Shown here: positions 16,142-23,146 of the stretch, in pieces
Position numbering within the stretch: the first letter of the stretch is position 1
How the letters are laid out: each line of letters opens with the position of its first letter
Origin: JAVDCA01 sp035293985
GTDB lineage: Bacteria > Pseudomonadota > Alphaproteobacteria > Rhizobiales > Xanthobacteraceae
Length of the DNA stretch: 64,000 nucleotides
NCBI GenBank assembly: GCA_035293985.1
Contig: DATGLS010000052.1
Coordinates: 372,001 to 436,000 of the forward strand
Reading direction: 5' to 3'
Made by a program: the position numbers and the translations under genes
The notes under the pieces: model-generated
Database searches by the model: none
Seen by the model: the letters and a program-made list of their open reading frames with translations, nothing else
Told to the model about the DNA's origin: nothing

Positions 16142-17206
16142 ATGATTGCTGCGAGCCGGGCGTCGCTGACGCTTGCCGATATCGCATCGCTGACCGGCGC
16201 CGTGCCGCGCGACGGCGTCGACTTGTCGTACGAGATCACCAACGTCGCGCCGATCGACCACGCCGGCCCCAGCGACCTCGCCTTTCTCGAGAGCAACAAG
16301 TTCGCCGACGCCCTGGCGACGACGGGCGCCGGCGCCGTGCTGACGGTCGAGCGGTTCGCACCGCGCGTTCCGGCCGGCATCAACCTGCTGCTCACCCGCA
16401 AGCCCTACCAGGCTTTCGTCAGGGTGGCGCGCGAATTCCATCGCGGACGGCTGCGGCCGGCCTCGCCGTTCGAGGCGGATGGCGTGATGCCCGGCGCGCA
16501 TGTGCATCCGAGCGCGACGCTCGGGGCGGGCGTGACGGTCGATCCGGGCGCCGTGATCGGACCGCGCGTGACGATCGGCGCCGGCGGCATGATCGGGGCC
16601 AACGTGGTCATCGGCGCGGACGTGCAGATCGGGGCCGAGTGCTCGATCTGCTCCGGGAGCACCATCGTCGAATCGGTGCTCGGCGATCGCGTCATCATCC
16701 ATGCCGGCTGCCGCATCGGGCAGGACGGCTTCGGTTACGTATCGGACCGCGCCGGCCACGTGAAGATCCCGCAGGTCGGCCGCGTCGTCATCGGCAACGA
16801 TGTGGAGATCGGCGCCGGCACCACGATCGACCGCGGCGGGATGCGCGACACCATCATCGGCGACGGCACCAAGATCGACAACCTGGTGCAGATCGGACAC
16901 AACTGCGTGATCGGTCGCGATTGCATCATCGTCGCACAATCCGGCTTGAGCGGCAGCGTGACGCTCGAGGATGGGGTCGTGCTGGCGGCGCGGGTCGGCA
17001 TCTATCCGCACGTGAGGGTGCACAAGAACGCGCAGCTCCAGGCGCGCGCCACTGTGCGGCGCGACGTGCCTCCGGGCGTGACATACGGCGGCCTCCTCAA
17101 CGCCAAGCCGATTCGCCAATCGACGCGCGAGATGATTGCGTTCGAGCGGCTGGCGCAGGGCGGCGGCTGCGGCGAGCCGTCGGACGCAAAGGACGAAACA
17201 GACTGA
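16142..17206 (+). CDS. lpxD: LpxD-like acyltransferase (UDP-3-O-acyl-glucosamine N-acyltransferase family)
   Basis: A 354-residue left-handed beta-helix acyltransferase. The N-terminal uridine-binding domain (SLTLADIASLTGA, then PSDLAFLESNKF) is followed by about ten hexapeptide repeats (IGPRVTIGAGGMIGANVVIG and onward), the catalytic His in VQIGHNCVIG and the C-terminal helix REMIAFERL. LpxD adds the N-linked hydroxyacyl chain in lipid A synthesis on the cytoplasmic membrane. The gene is isolated: bamA, fabZ, lpxA and lpxB, which normally flank lpxD in Alphaproteobacteria, are absent, so it may be an extra paralogue with a different acyl or sugar substrate. The ATG at 16142 has GGGG 9 bp upstream; a GTG at 16112 is possible. 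Confidence 0.82.
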   Translation: MIAASRASLTLADIASLTGAVPRDGVDLSYEITNVAPIDHAGPSDLAFLESNKFADALATTGAGAVLTVERFAPRVPAGINLLLTRKPYQAFVRVAREFHRGRLRPASPFEADGVMPGAHVHPSATLGAGVTVDPGAVIGPRVTIGAGGMIGANVVIGADVQIGAECSICSGSTIVESVLGDRVIIHAGCRIGQDGFGYVSDRAGHVKIPQVGRVVIGNDVEIGAGTTIDRGGMRDTIIGDGTKIDNLVQIGHNCVIGRDCIIVAQSGLSGSVTLEDGVVLAARVGIYPHVRVHKNAQLQARATVRRDVPPGVTYGGLLNAKPIRQSTREMIAFERLAQGGGCGEPSDAKDETD

Positions 17207-17231
17207 CGGCGCGGCGCCCGGCGAGTTTCAA

Positions 17232-17573
17232 TCATCCGACATTGAGCAGGAACGCGAGCCCGACGGCGAACACCGCTGCTGCGCACCCGGTCAGCACCGC
17301 GGCGGTACGCTCGCGAATGTCGAGGAACTCGATCGCGAGAATGCGCAGGCCGAGCGTCATGTGGGTCGCGAGCGCCGCGACCAGCAGGAACTCGGTTGCC
17401 TTGACGAGCGGCGCATGCGTGACGGCCAGAAAGCTGTCGAGCGCGCCGGCGCCCTTGAGCGCGGTACCAAGCGCGAGGAAGTGCAGCGGCAGGAAGATCG
17501 CGAGCGCGATGCCGGAGAGGCGGTGCAGCAGCGCCGCCACGAACCCGGGCTGCTTGTGCGAGGCGCGCATCAT
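17232..17573 (-). CDS. Succinate dehydrogenase/fumarate reductase membrane subunit (D-like)
   Basis: A 113-residue protein with three hydrophobic helices. HRLSGIALAIFLPLHFLALG carries two histidines suited to haem or quinone binding, and a later helix has THMTLGLRILAIEF. This pattern is that of SdhC/SdhD-type cytochrome b subunits that anchor the complex and pass electrons to or from quinone. It starts MM at 17573, overlapping the stop of the preceding membrane subunit (ATGA). It is the last gene of a three-gene operon. Which of the two chains ligates haem cannot be told without structure modelling. Confidence 0.75.
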   Translation of the reverse strand: MMRASHKQPGFVAALLHRLSGIALAIFLPLHFLALGTALKGAGALDSFLAVTHAPLVKATEFLLVAALATHMTLGLRILAIEFLDIRERTAAVLTGCAAAVFAVGLAFLLNVG

Positions 17574-17899
17574 GCAATGTAGACCGCGATGACGGCGCGC
17601 ATGCCGAGCGCCAGGAGCGCAACCGCGAAGACGGCAAGCGCGCCGTCGAGCGCCGGCCCGCGCCACGGCGTCCACTCGCGGATGACGTTGCGCAGCCCGA
17701 TCGGCGCGTGGACCGCGACGCCGACGACGAACACGGAATAGAACAGGGCGAACCCCAGATTGCCGTGCGTACGCGCCAGGATGTCGCCGGCCGTGAGGCC
17801 GCCGCGAACGGCATAGAGGATCGTTCCGAGGTGCACCGCGACCGCGAGCGCCAGCACCATGGCGCTGATGCGCTGGGCAAGGAAGAGCGCCGCCGTCAT
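17570..17899 (-). CDS. Succinate dehydrogenase/fumarate reductase membrane subunit (C-like)
   Basis: A 109-residue protein with three membrane helices, beginning MTAALFLAQRISAMVLALAV and carrying a histidine in AVHLGTI and another in VAVHAPIGLRNVI, the usual spacing for a cytochrome b anchor chain. The ATG at 17899 overlaps the stop of the iron-sulfur gene, and its own stop overlaps the next start, so all three chains are translationally coupled. Longer upstream frames were rejected because they run through the iron-sulfur gene. Presence of two small anchor chains instead of one five-helix chain resembles type C/D complexes. Confidence 0.75.
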   Translation of the reverse strand: MTAALFLAQRISAMVLALAVAVHLGTILYAVRGGLTAGDILARTHGNLGFALFYSVFVVGVAVHAPIGLRNVIREWTPWRGPALDGALAVFAVALLALGMRAVIAVYIA

Positions 17900-18621
17900 C
17901 GCGTGCCGCCTTTCAGCGCCTGCCAAAAGAGCGTGCGCTTCAAGCCGGCGATCGAATAGGTGGGCGCGATCGCCTTGGGGCAGAACGAGGTGCAGCTCAT
18001 GTGCGTGTGGCAGCACTGGCAGCCGTCGTCGCCGGCGACGGCACCGAGCCGCGCGGCCTGGCCGGCATCGCGCACGTCGTTGACCAGGGTCCAGGCGCGG
18101 TTGAGGGCCGCAGGCCCGAGATACTCCTTGTCCCACGCGACCACGTCGCAGGCCGAGTAGCAGACGCCGCAGCCGATGCATTCGATCCCGGCGTCGGCCG
18201 CCTGGCGCGCCGGGGTTGCCGGCGGCACGACGGCGAAATCGGCCGGCCGCTGCGCCGCCGGCTGGAAATAGCCGTGCGCATCGCGCCACTTGTCGAAGAA
18301 CTGCGCCATGTCGACCGCGAGGTCCTTCACTACCGTGAAATTGCGCAGCGGCTCGAGCCGCAGCGCGCCCTCGGCGCTCGCGGCTTCCGACACGCGGGTG
18401 CGGCAGGTCCAACGCGGGCGGCCGTTCACCACCATGGCGCAGGAGCCGCACATGCCGACCCGGCAGGCGAAGCGATAGGAGAGGGTCGCATCCTGCTCGC
18501 GCTGGATCTCGGTGACGACGTCGAGCACCGTCTGGTTCTGCCGGCGCGGCAGGGTGAATGTCTGGAAGGTGCCGGTGGCGCCGCCACGCCAGACCTCGAC
18601 GTTCAAACTTTCAGAAGTCAT
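17896..18621 (-). CDS. Succinate dehydrogenase/fumarate reductase iron-sulfur subunit
   Basis: A 241-residue electron-transfer subunit. The [2Fe-2S] ligands are C53, C58, C61 and C73 (CRVGMCGSC then WTC); the [4Fe-4S] motif is CIGCGVCYSAC (C148, C151, C154, C158); the third cluster uses the C201-C214 segment with CCHTHMSC and CP. It would carry electrons between a flavoprotein and the two membrane chains encoded just downstream. No flavoprotein gene is in this operon; the only candidate is at 9210-10928. The ATG at 18621 was chosen, with GAGGGTGG upstream; GTG and TTG codons just before it are alternatives. Confidence 0.9.
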   Translation of the reverse strand: MTSESLNVEVWRGGATGTFQTFTLPRRQNQTVLDVVTEIQREQDATLSYRFACRVGMCGSCAMVVNGRPRWTCRTRVSEAASAEGALRLEPLRNFTVVKDLAVDMAQFFDKWRDAHGYFQPAAQRPADFAVVPPATPARQAADAGIECIGCGVCYSACDVVAWDKEYLGPAALNRAWTLVNDVRDAGQAARLGAVAGDDGCQCCHTHMSCTSFCPKAIAPTYSIAGLKRTLFWQALKGGTR

Positions 18622-18636
18622 CACCAATCCACCCTC

Positions 18637-18712
18637 GTAGGGTGGACAAAGGCGCGCAGCGCCGTGCCCACGCGAACAGAACGGTGGGCACGCTCCGCTT
18701 TGCCCACCCTAC
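18637..18712. repeat. GTAGGGTGG-family inverted repeat, copy 1
   Basis: GTAGGGTGG (18637-18645) is inverted as CCACCCTAC (18704-18712), with further internal GGCGCGCAGCGCC-type pairing. Two more copies lie at 59761-59866 and 61135-61218. It sits between the GntR gene and the iron-sulfur gene. I recall this family as frequent in Bradyrhizobium-like genomes. Confidence 0.75.
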
Positions 18713-18738
18713 CGCCCCTCGTTCCAAACATCTGCCCA

Positions 18739-19485
18739 TCATCGCAAGTCTGAGAGGTAGTGCACCGTGTCGGTGCGGCACAGCGACACACGCCACTCGA
18801 CCGGCACCCCGTCGATTGCGAGCGCGGTGCGGTCGATCGCGAGCAGCGGGGTGCCGACCGCGACGTCGAGATGCTTCGCCTCGCGGCGGGTGGCGGCCAC
18901 CGCCTTGAGGTGTTCGGTCGCCCGCGCGATGGCGACGCCGAACTCGGCGCGATAGAGCTCGTAGAGATTGTTCGGCAGCTCGCGCTTCTCGATGCCCGGA
19001 AAGAGCGCCTTGGGCAGCACGATGCGCTCGGAGATGCAAATCTTGTCGGCGAGCAGACGGATACGCTCGATCGCGACGACGCGCGCACCTTTTCGCAAAT
19101 TCAGAATGCGCGCCGCGTCCGCATCGGCCTCGCGCAGCTCGACGGCGAGGATCCGGCTGTCGGGAAAGCGCCGCTCGCCCGTATCCGGGATCAGCTTGAA
19201 GAACTGGAAGAGAATGCGCGCCTCGTCGTGGCGGGCGACGTAGGTGCCCTTGCCCTGGCGGCGCACCACGATGTTCTCGGCGGCGAGCTCGTCGAGCGCC
19301 TTGCGCACGGTGCCGTGCGAGACGCCGAGATCGGCCGCGAGATCGGGCTCGCTCGGCAGCGCGCCGCCCTCGGCCCATGCGCCCTCGGCGATGCGCTTGA
19401 CCAGCACATCCTTGACCTGCCGGTAGAGCGGGCGGAAGCCGAGCGCCGCGCGCTCGTTCGCCACCGCCCGGGTGTCGTCGCTCAA
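18739..19485 (-). CDS. GntR/HutC-family transcription regulator
   Basis: A 248-residue repressor-type protein. Residues about 18-85 form the GntR winged helix (LYRQVKDVLVKRIAEG, LPSEPDLAADLGVSHGTVRK, GKGTYVA), and the rest is a UTRA ligand-binding domain (VVAIERIRLLADKICISE). It is divergent from suyA with 80 bp between the starts, where a strong promoter overlaps an inverted repeat. It is therefore the likely regulator of the sulfolactate operon, with sulfolactate or a relative as inducer. The iron-sulfur/anchor operon follows on the same strand after 117 bp that include a repeat, so cotranscription is uncertain. Confidence 0.85.
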   Translation of the reverse strand: MSDDTRAVANERAALGFRPLYRQVKDVLVKRIAEGAWAEGGALPSEPDLAADLGVSHGTVRKALDELAAENIVVRRQGKGTYVARHDEARILFQFFKLIPDTGERRFPDSRILAVELREADADAARILNLRKGARVVAIERIRLLADKICISERIVLPKALFPGIEKRELPNNLYELYRAEFGVAIARATEHLKAVAATRREAKHLDVAVGTPLLAIDRTALAIDGVPVEWRVSLCRTDTVHYLSDLR

Positions 19486-19500
19486 GGCCGGATCCCCACG

Positions 19501-19528
19501 TTGACTCTCATGTCTTATGTCTTATACA
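19501..19528 (+). promoter_or_regulatory. Sigma-70-type promoter of the suy operon
   Basis: TTGACT (19501-19506) and TATACA (19523-19528) are 16 bp apart, 37 bp before the suyA start. The -35 box matches five of six consensus bases and the -10 box four of six. Confidence 0.6.
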
Positions 19529-19532
19529 AGAC
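19519..19532. promoter_or_regulatory. Candidate GntR operator over the suy -10 box
   Basis: GTCTTATACAAGAC is a near-perfect inverted repeat (six of seven positions) with the GTnTAnAC-like core seen for HutC-group GntR proteins. A direct copy of ATGTCTT lies just before it (19510-19516). Binding here would block the suy promoter. Confidence 0.55.
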
Positions 19533-19565
19533 TTCGCACGTCAGGTCCATCGCTGCGGAGGAGTC

Positions 19566-19853
19566 ATGAGCGCGCCACAGCTTCTGGTGCACGAGAAGAA
19601 GGATACGGTCGGGGTCGTCGTGGTCGAGGGCCTCAAGGCCGGCACCGACATGACCGCGGTCATCACGGCCGACAACTCCTCGTTCAAGATCCAGTCGAAG
19701 ATGGACGTGCCGATCGGCCACAAGGTCGCGCTCGTCGACATCAAAAAAGGCGACACCGTGTGGAAATACGGCCAGGACATCGGCAAGGCCGTCGCCGACA
19801 TCAAGAAGGGCGAGCACGTCCACACCCACAATCTCAAGACCAAGCGGTGGTGA
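19566..19853 (+). CDS. suyA: (R)-sulfolactate sulfo-lyase alpha subunit
   Basis: A 95-residue SAF-domain protein of the UxaA N-terminal type. With SuyB it splits (2R)-3-sulfolactate into pyruvate and sulfite. Features are LLVHEKKDTVGVVVVEG, KVALVDIKKGDTVWKYG and the ending HTHNLKTKRW, which fit SuyA; altronate dehydratase normally carries this domain fused to the large part. GGAGGA lies just before the ATG. It is the first gene of the operon, 3 bp before suyB. Altronate or galactarate dehydratase small subunits are the alternative, but the suyB sequence argues against that. Confidence 0.87.
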   Translation: MSAPQLLVHEKKDTVGVVVVEGLKAGTDMTAVITADNSSFKIQSKMDVPIGHKVALVDIKKGDTVWKYGQDIGKAVADIKKGEHVHTHNLKTKRW

Positions 19854-19856
19854 GCC

Positions 19857-21071
19857 ATGACTAAAGCTCCGAAACAGAACGGTCACGGCAAGTCGGACAT
19901 CAAGTCGAACCTGCGCTTTTCCGGCTGGCGCCGCGAGAACGGCCGCGTCGGCGTGCGCAATCACGTGCTGATCCTGCCGCTCGACGATCTCTCCAACGCC
20001 GCCTGCGAGGCGGTCGCCAACAACATCAAGGGCACGCTGGCGGTCCCGCACGCCTACGGCCGCCTGCAGTTCGGCGAGGATCTCGAGACCTTCTTCCGCA
20101 CCATCATCGGCACCGGCGCGAACCCGAACGTCGCGGCCTGCGTCGTCATCGGCATCGAGGAAGGCTGGACCAAGCGCGTCATCGACGGCATCGCCAAGAC
20201 CGGCAAGCCGGTGACCGGCTTCGGCATCGAGCTCAACGGCGACATCGCGACCATCGCCAAGGCCTCGCGCGTCGCCAAGGACTACCTGCAGTGGGCCTCC
20301 GAGCTGAAGAAGGAGGAGTGCGACATCTCCGATCTGTGGGTCTCGACCAAGTGCGGCGAGAGCGACACCACGACCGGCCTCGCCTCGTGCCCGACCGTCG
20401 GCAACATGTACGACAAGCTGATTCCGCAGGGCATCTACGGCGTCTTCGGCGAGACTTCCGAGATCACCGGCGCCGAGCACCTCGCCAAGGAGCGCGCGGC
20501 GACCAAGGAGATCGGCGAGAAGTGGTACAAGGTGTGGAAGGCCTATCAGGACGACGTCATCGAGGCGCACAAGACCGATGACCTTTCGGACTCGCAGCCG
20601 ACCAAAGGCAACATCGCGGGCGGTCTCACCACCATCGAGGAGAAGGCGCTCGGCAATCTCGAGAAGATCGGCCGCACCTGCCGTTACATCGACGTGCTGG
20701 AACCGGCCGAGGCGCCGACCAAGGGCGCGGGCCTCTACTACATGGACACGTCCTCGGCTGCGGCGGAGTGCGTGACGCTGATGGCGGCCGCCGGCTACGT
20801 GGTGCACACCTTCCCGACCGGCCAGGGCAACATCATCGGCAATCCGATCGTTCCGGTGATCAAGATCACCGGAAATCCGCGCACGGTGCGTACGATGTCG
20901 GAGCATGTCGATCTCGACGTCTCCGGCATCCTGCGCCGCGACATGACGATCCCCGAGGCGGGCGACGCGCTGATCGAGATGATCGTGCGCACCGCCAACG
21001 GCCGTCTGACGGCCGCGGAGGCGCTCGGTCACCGCGAATTCGTGCTAACCAAGCTTTATCGCAGCGCCTGA
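19857..21071 (+). CDS. suyB: (R)-sulfolactate sulfo-lyase beta subunit
   Basis: A 404-residue UxaA C-terminal family enzyme. Diagnostic stretches as I recall them for SuyB are RRENGRVGVRNHVLILPLDD, LWVSTKCGESDTT, GGLTTIEEKALGN, FPTGQGNIIGNP and TMSEHVDLDVSGILRR. Cysteines in STKCGES and elsewhere may bind iron. The reaction is cleavage of the carbon-sulfur bond of (2R)-sulfolactate in the cytoplasm, giving pyruvate for growth and sulfite that must be exported or oxidised. The N-terminal 20 residues are a short basic extension. The exporter gene follows after 31 bp. Confidence comes from sequence memory plus the operon's content. Confidence 0.9.
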   Translation: MTKAPKQNGHGKSDIKSNLRFSGWRRENGRVGVRNHVLILPLDDLSNAACEAVANNIKGTLAVPHAYGRLQFGEDLETFFRTIIGTGANPNVAACVVIGIEEGWTKRVIDGIAKTGKPVTGFGIELNGDIATIAKASRVAKDYLQWASELKKEECDISDLWVSTKCGESDTTTGLASCPTVGNMYDKLIPQGIYGVFGETSEITGAEHLAKERAATKEIGEKWYKVWKAYQDDVIEAHKTDDLSDSQPTKGNIAGGLTTIEEKALGNLEKIGRTCRYIDVLEPAEAPTKGAGLYYMDTSSAAAECVTLMAAAGYVVHTFPTGQGNIIGNPIVPVIKITGNPRTVRTMSEHVDLDVSGILRRDMTIPEAGDALIEMIVRTANGRLTAAEALGHREFVLTKLYRSA

Positions 21072-21102
21072 ACGTCCCTGCCGGGTAGAAAGTGGAAATC
21101 CC

Positions 21103-22152
21103 ATGGCGGAAGCCTCCGTCACCGCGACCCCCGCGTGGGCGGCCACCATCCGCCGCCTTGCACCGGGCTTTCTGTTCGCCTCGCTCGTCGCCGTGCTCGC
21201 TGTTTTCGGCGCGCCGTATGTGGCGCGGGTCATCACCATCCCCGCGATGGTGGTCGCGCTGCTGATCGGCATCGTGCTCAATCCGGTCGCCGCGCGGCCG
21301 GTTTTCCAGCCCGGCCTCATCTTCTGCGTGAAGCAGCTCCTGCGCTGGGCGGTCGCGCTGATGGGGCTGCGCATCGCGCTGAGCGACATCGCGGCGCTCG
21401 GCATCGGCAGCGGGGTCGTGGTGGTGGTCGCCATGGTGGCGACGATCCTGACCGGCTTCCTCACCGCCCGCGTGCTCGGCCTGCCGTCGCCGTTCGGCGC
21501 GCTGGCAGGCGTCGGCACGGCCGTCTGCGGCGCCTCGGCGACGCTCGCGACCTCGGCGGTGGTGCCCGAATATACCGGCAAGGACGCGGACGTGGTGTTC
21601 GTCGTGGTCGGCATCAATGCGCTGGCGACGCTCGCGATCGTGCTCTATCCGCCGATCTGCGTCGCCCTCGGCTTCAACCCGCAGATGACCGGCGTGATGC
21701 TCGGCGCCACCATCCATGACGTCGCCCAGGTGGCCGGCGCCGGCTACGCCGTCTCGGACACGGTCGGCAACGCCGCCGTGATCGTCAAGCTCTTCCGCGT
21801 CTTCCTGCTGCTGCCGGTCGTGCTGGCGATCGGCTGGTGGTTCATGCGCAAGGGCGCCGCCGCACGCGCCGCGACCGTACCGGTGCCGGTGTTCGCCTTC
21901 GTGTTTCTCGCCCTGTGCATCGTCAACAGCGTGCTGCCGCAGGTCGCGGCGCTCGCGCCGCTATACGGACACGTCAAGTCGGTCCTGGTCGAGGTCTCGA
22001 CCGACGGGCTGCTGATCGCGATCGGCGCCCTCGGCCTCAATACATCGCTCACCGCGATTGGCGCGCTTGGCTGGCGTCACATCGTGACGGTCTGCACCAC
22101 CACGGTGGTGATCCTGGTCGTGGCGACCGGCGGTCTCCTGCTCATCCATTGA
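21103..22152 (+). CDS. suyZ: YeiH-type putative sulfate/sulfite exporter
   Basis: A 349-residue polytopic membrane protein of the UPF0324/YeiH (putative sulfate exporter) family, with about ten hydrophobic segments. Landmarks are LLIGIVLNP, LRWAVALMGLRIALSDIAAL, GVGTAVCGASATLATSAVVP and GATIHDVAQVAGAGYAVS. In sulfonate-degrading bacteria such a gene next to suyAB has been named suyZ and proposed to expel the inorganic sulfur product. Here it lies 31 bp after suyB and 5 bp before the ComC-like gene, which supports that role. Export direction and substrate are not shown by sequence alone. Confidence 0.8.
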   Translation: MAEASVTATPAWAATIRRLAPGFLFASLVAVLAVFGAPYVARVITIPAMVVALLIGIVLNPVAARPVFQPGLIFCVKQLLRWAVALMGLRIALSDIAALGIGSGVVVVVAMVATILTGFLTARVLGLPSPFGALAGVGTAVCGASATLATSAVVPEYTGKDADVVFVVVGINALATLAIVLYPPICVALGFNPQMTGVMLGATIHDVAQVAGAGYAVSDTVGNAAVIVKLFRVFLLLPVVLAIGWWFMRKGAAARAATVPVPVFAFVFLALCIVNSVLPQVAALAPLYGHVKSVLVEVSTDGLLIAIGALGLNTSLTAIGALGWRHIVTVCTTTVVILVVATGGLLLIH

Positions 22153-22157
22153 AGAAC

Positions 22158-23144
22158 ATGGCGACGCTGACGCTCGGTGAAGCCGAAGGTCTCGTCGCCC
22201 GCGCGCTGATCCGCTGCCGCACCAGCGAGCCGAACGCCATCTGCGTCGCCCGCGCGCTCGTCGCCGCCGAGGCCGACGGTCTCAAGGGCCATGGTCTGTC
22301 GCGCACGCCGAGCTATGCGGCGCAGGCGAAAGCCGGCAAAGTCGACGGCTTCGCGGTGCCGAAGGTCGACCGTCCTCGGGCGGGAGCCGCCGCGATCGAT
22401 GCGGCGCATGGCTTCGCCTATCCGGCGATCGATGCCGCCCTCGCCGCGCTGCCCGCCATGGCGCGCGAGACCGGCGTCGCCACCGCGGCGATCCGCCGCT
22501 CGCACCACTGCGGCGCCGCCGGCCACCCGGTCGAGCGCCTCGCGGCGCAGGGCCTGGTCGCACTGATGTTCGCCAATACGCCGGCCGCGATCGCGCCGTG
22601 GGGCGGCGCCAAGGCCGTGTTCGGCACCAATCCGATCGCCTTCGCGTGCCCCCTGCCCGGCCGCGCGCCGCTGGTGGTCGACCTCGCGCTCTCGAAGGTC
22701 GCGCGCGGCAACATCCTGGCCGCCAAGCAGAAGGCCGAGAAGATCCCGCGCGGCTGGGCGCTCGACACACGGGGCGAGCCCACCACCGATCCGGACGCCG
22801 CCCTCGCCGGCACCATGCTGCCGCTCGGCGACGCCAAGGGCACGCCGCTGCTCCTGATGGTGGAGCTGCTCGCCGCCGGGCTCACGGGCGCGAATTTCGC
22901 GGCTGACGCCTCCTCGTTTCTCGACGACAAAGGCGCGCCGCCCGGCACGGGTCAGCTCATGATCGCGTTCGACCCGGCGGCCTTTGGCGGCTCGGGCGAG
23001 CATGTCGCCAGGCTGATCGGCTCGATCGAGGCGCAGCCAGGCACGCGGCTGCCCGGCTCGCGCCGGCTCGCAGCCCGGCGCAAGGCGGCGAGCGATGGGC
23101 TATTATTGAACGATACACTGCTCAAGGAAATCGAGTCACTCTGA
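22158..23144 (+). CDS. comC: Ldh2-family dehydrogenase, ComC-like sulfolactate dehydrogenase
   Basis: A 328-residue NAD(P)-dependent malate/L-lactate dehydrogenase-family enzyme. The catalytic His lies in RRSHHCGAAGHPVE, and the cofactor-binding part has APWGGAKAVFGTNPIAFACP and LDLALS-like VVDLALSKVARG. ComC of this family interconverts sulfopyruvate and (R)-sulfolactate, the substrate of SuyAB, so it links cysteate or (S)-sulfolactate catabolism to the sulfo-lyase. The (S)-sulfolactate dehydrogenase SlcC that usually pairs with it is not seen in the window. Other members act on ureidoglycolate, malate or delta-piperideine-2-carboxylate, so the assignment depends on the operon. Confidence 0.8.
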   Translation: MATLTLGEAEGLVARALIRCRTSEPNAICVARALVAAEADGLKGHGLSRTPSYAAQAKAGKVDGFAVPKVDRPRAGAAAIDAAHGFAYPAIDAALAALPAMARETGVATAAIRRSHHCGAAGHPVERLAAQGLVALMFANTPAAIAPWGGAKAVFGTNPIAFACPLPGRAPLVVDLALSKVARGNILAAKQKAEKIPRGWALDTRGEPTTDPDAALAGTMLPLGDAKGTPLLLMVELLAAGLTGANFAADASSFLDDKGAPPGTGQLMIAFDPAAFGGSGEHVARLIGSIEAQPGTRLPGSRRLAARRKAASDGLLLNDTLLKEIESL

Positions 23145-23146
23145 CG

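Noticed and set aside
19566..21071. suyAB as altronate or galactarate dehydratase
   Set aside because: The subunits are separate and the large-subunit motifs (STKCGESDTT, TMSEHVDLDVSGILRR) and neighbours (YeiH exporter, ComC-like dehydrogenase) fit sulfolactate sulfo-lyase better; no hexuronate genes are present.
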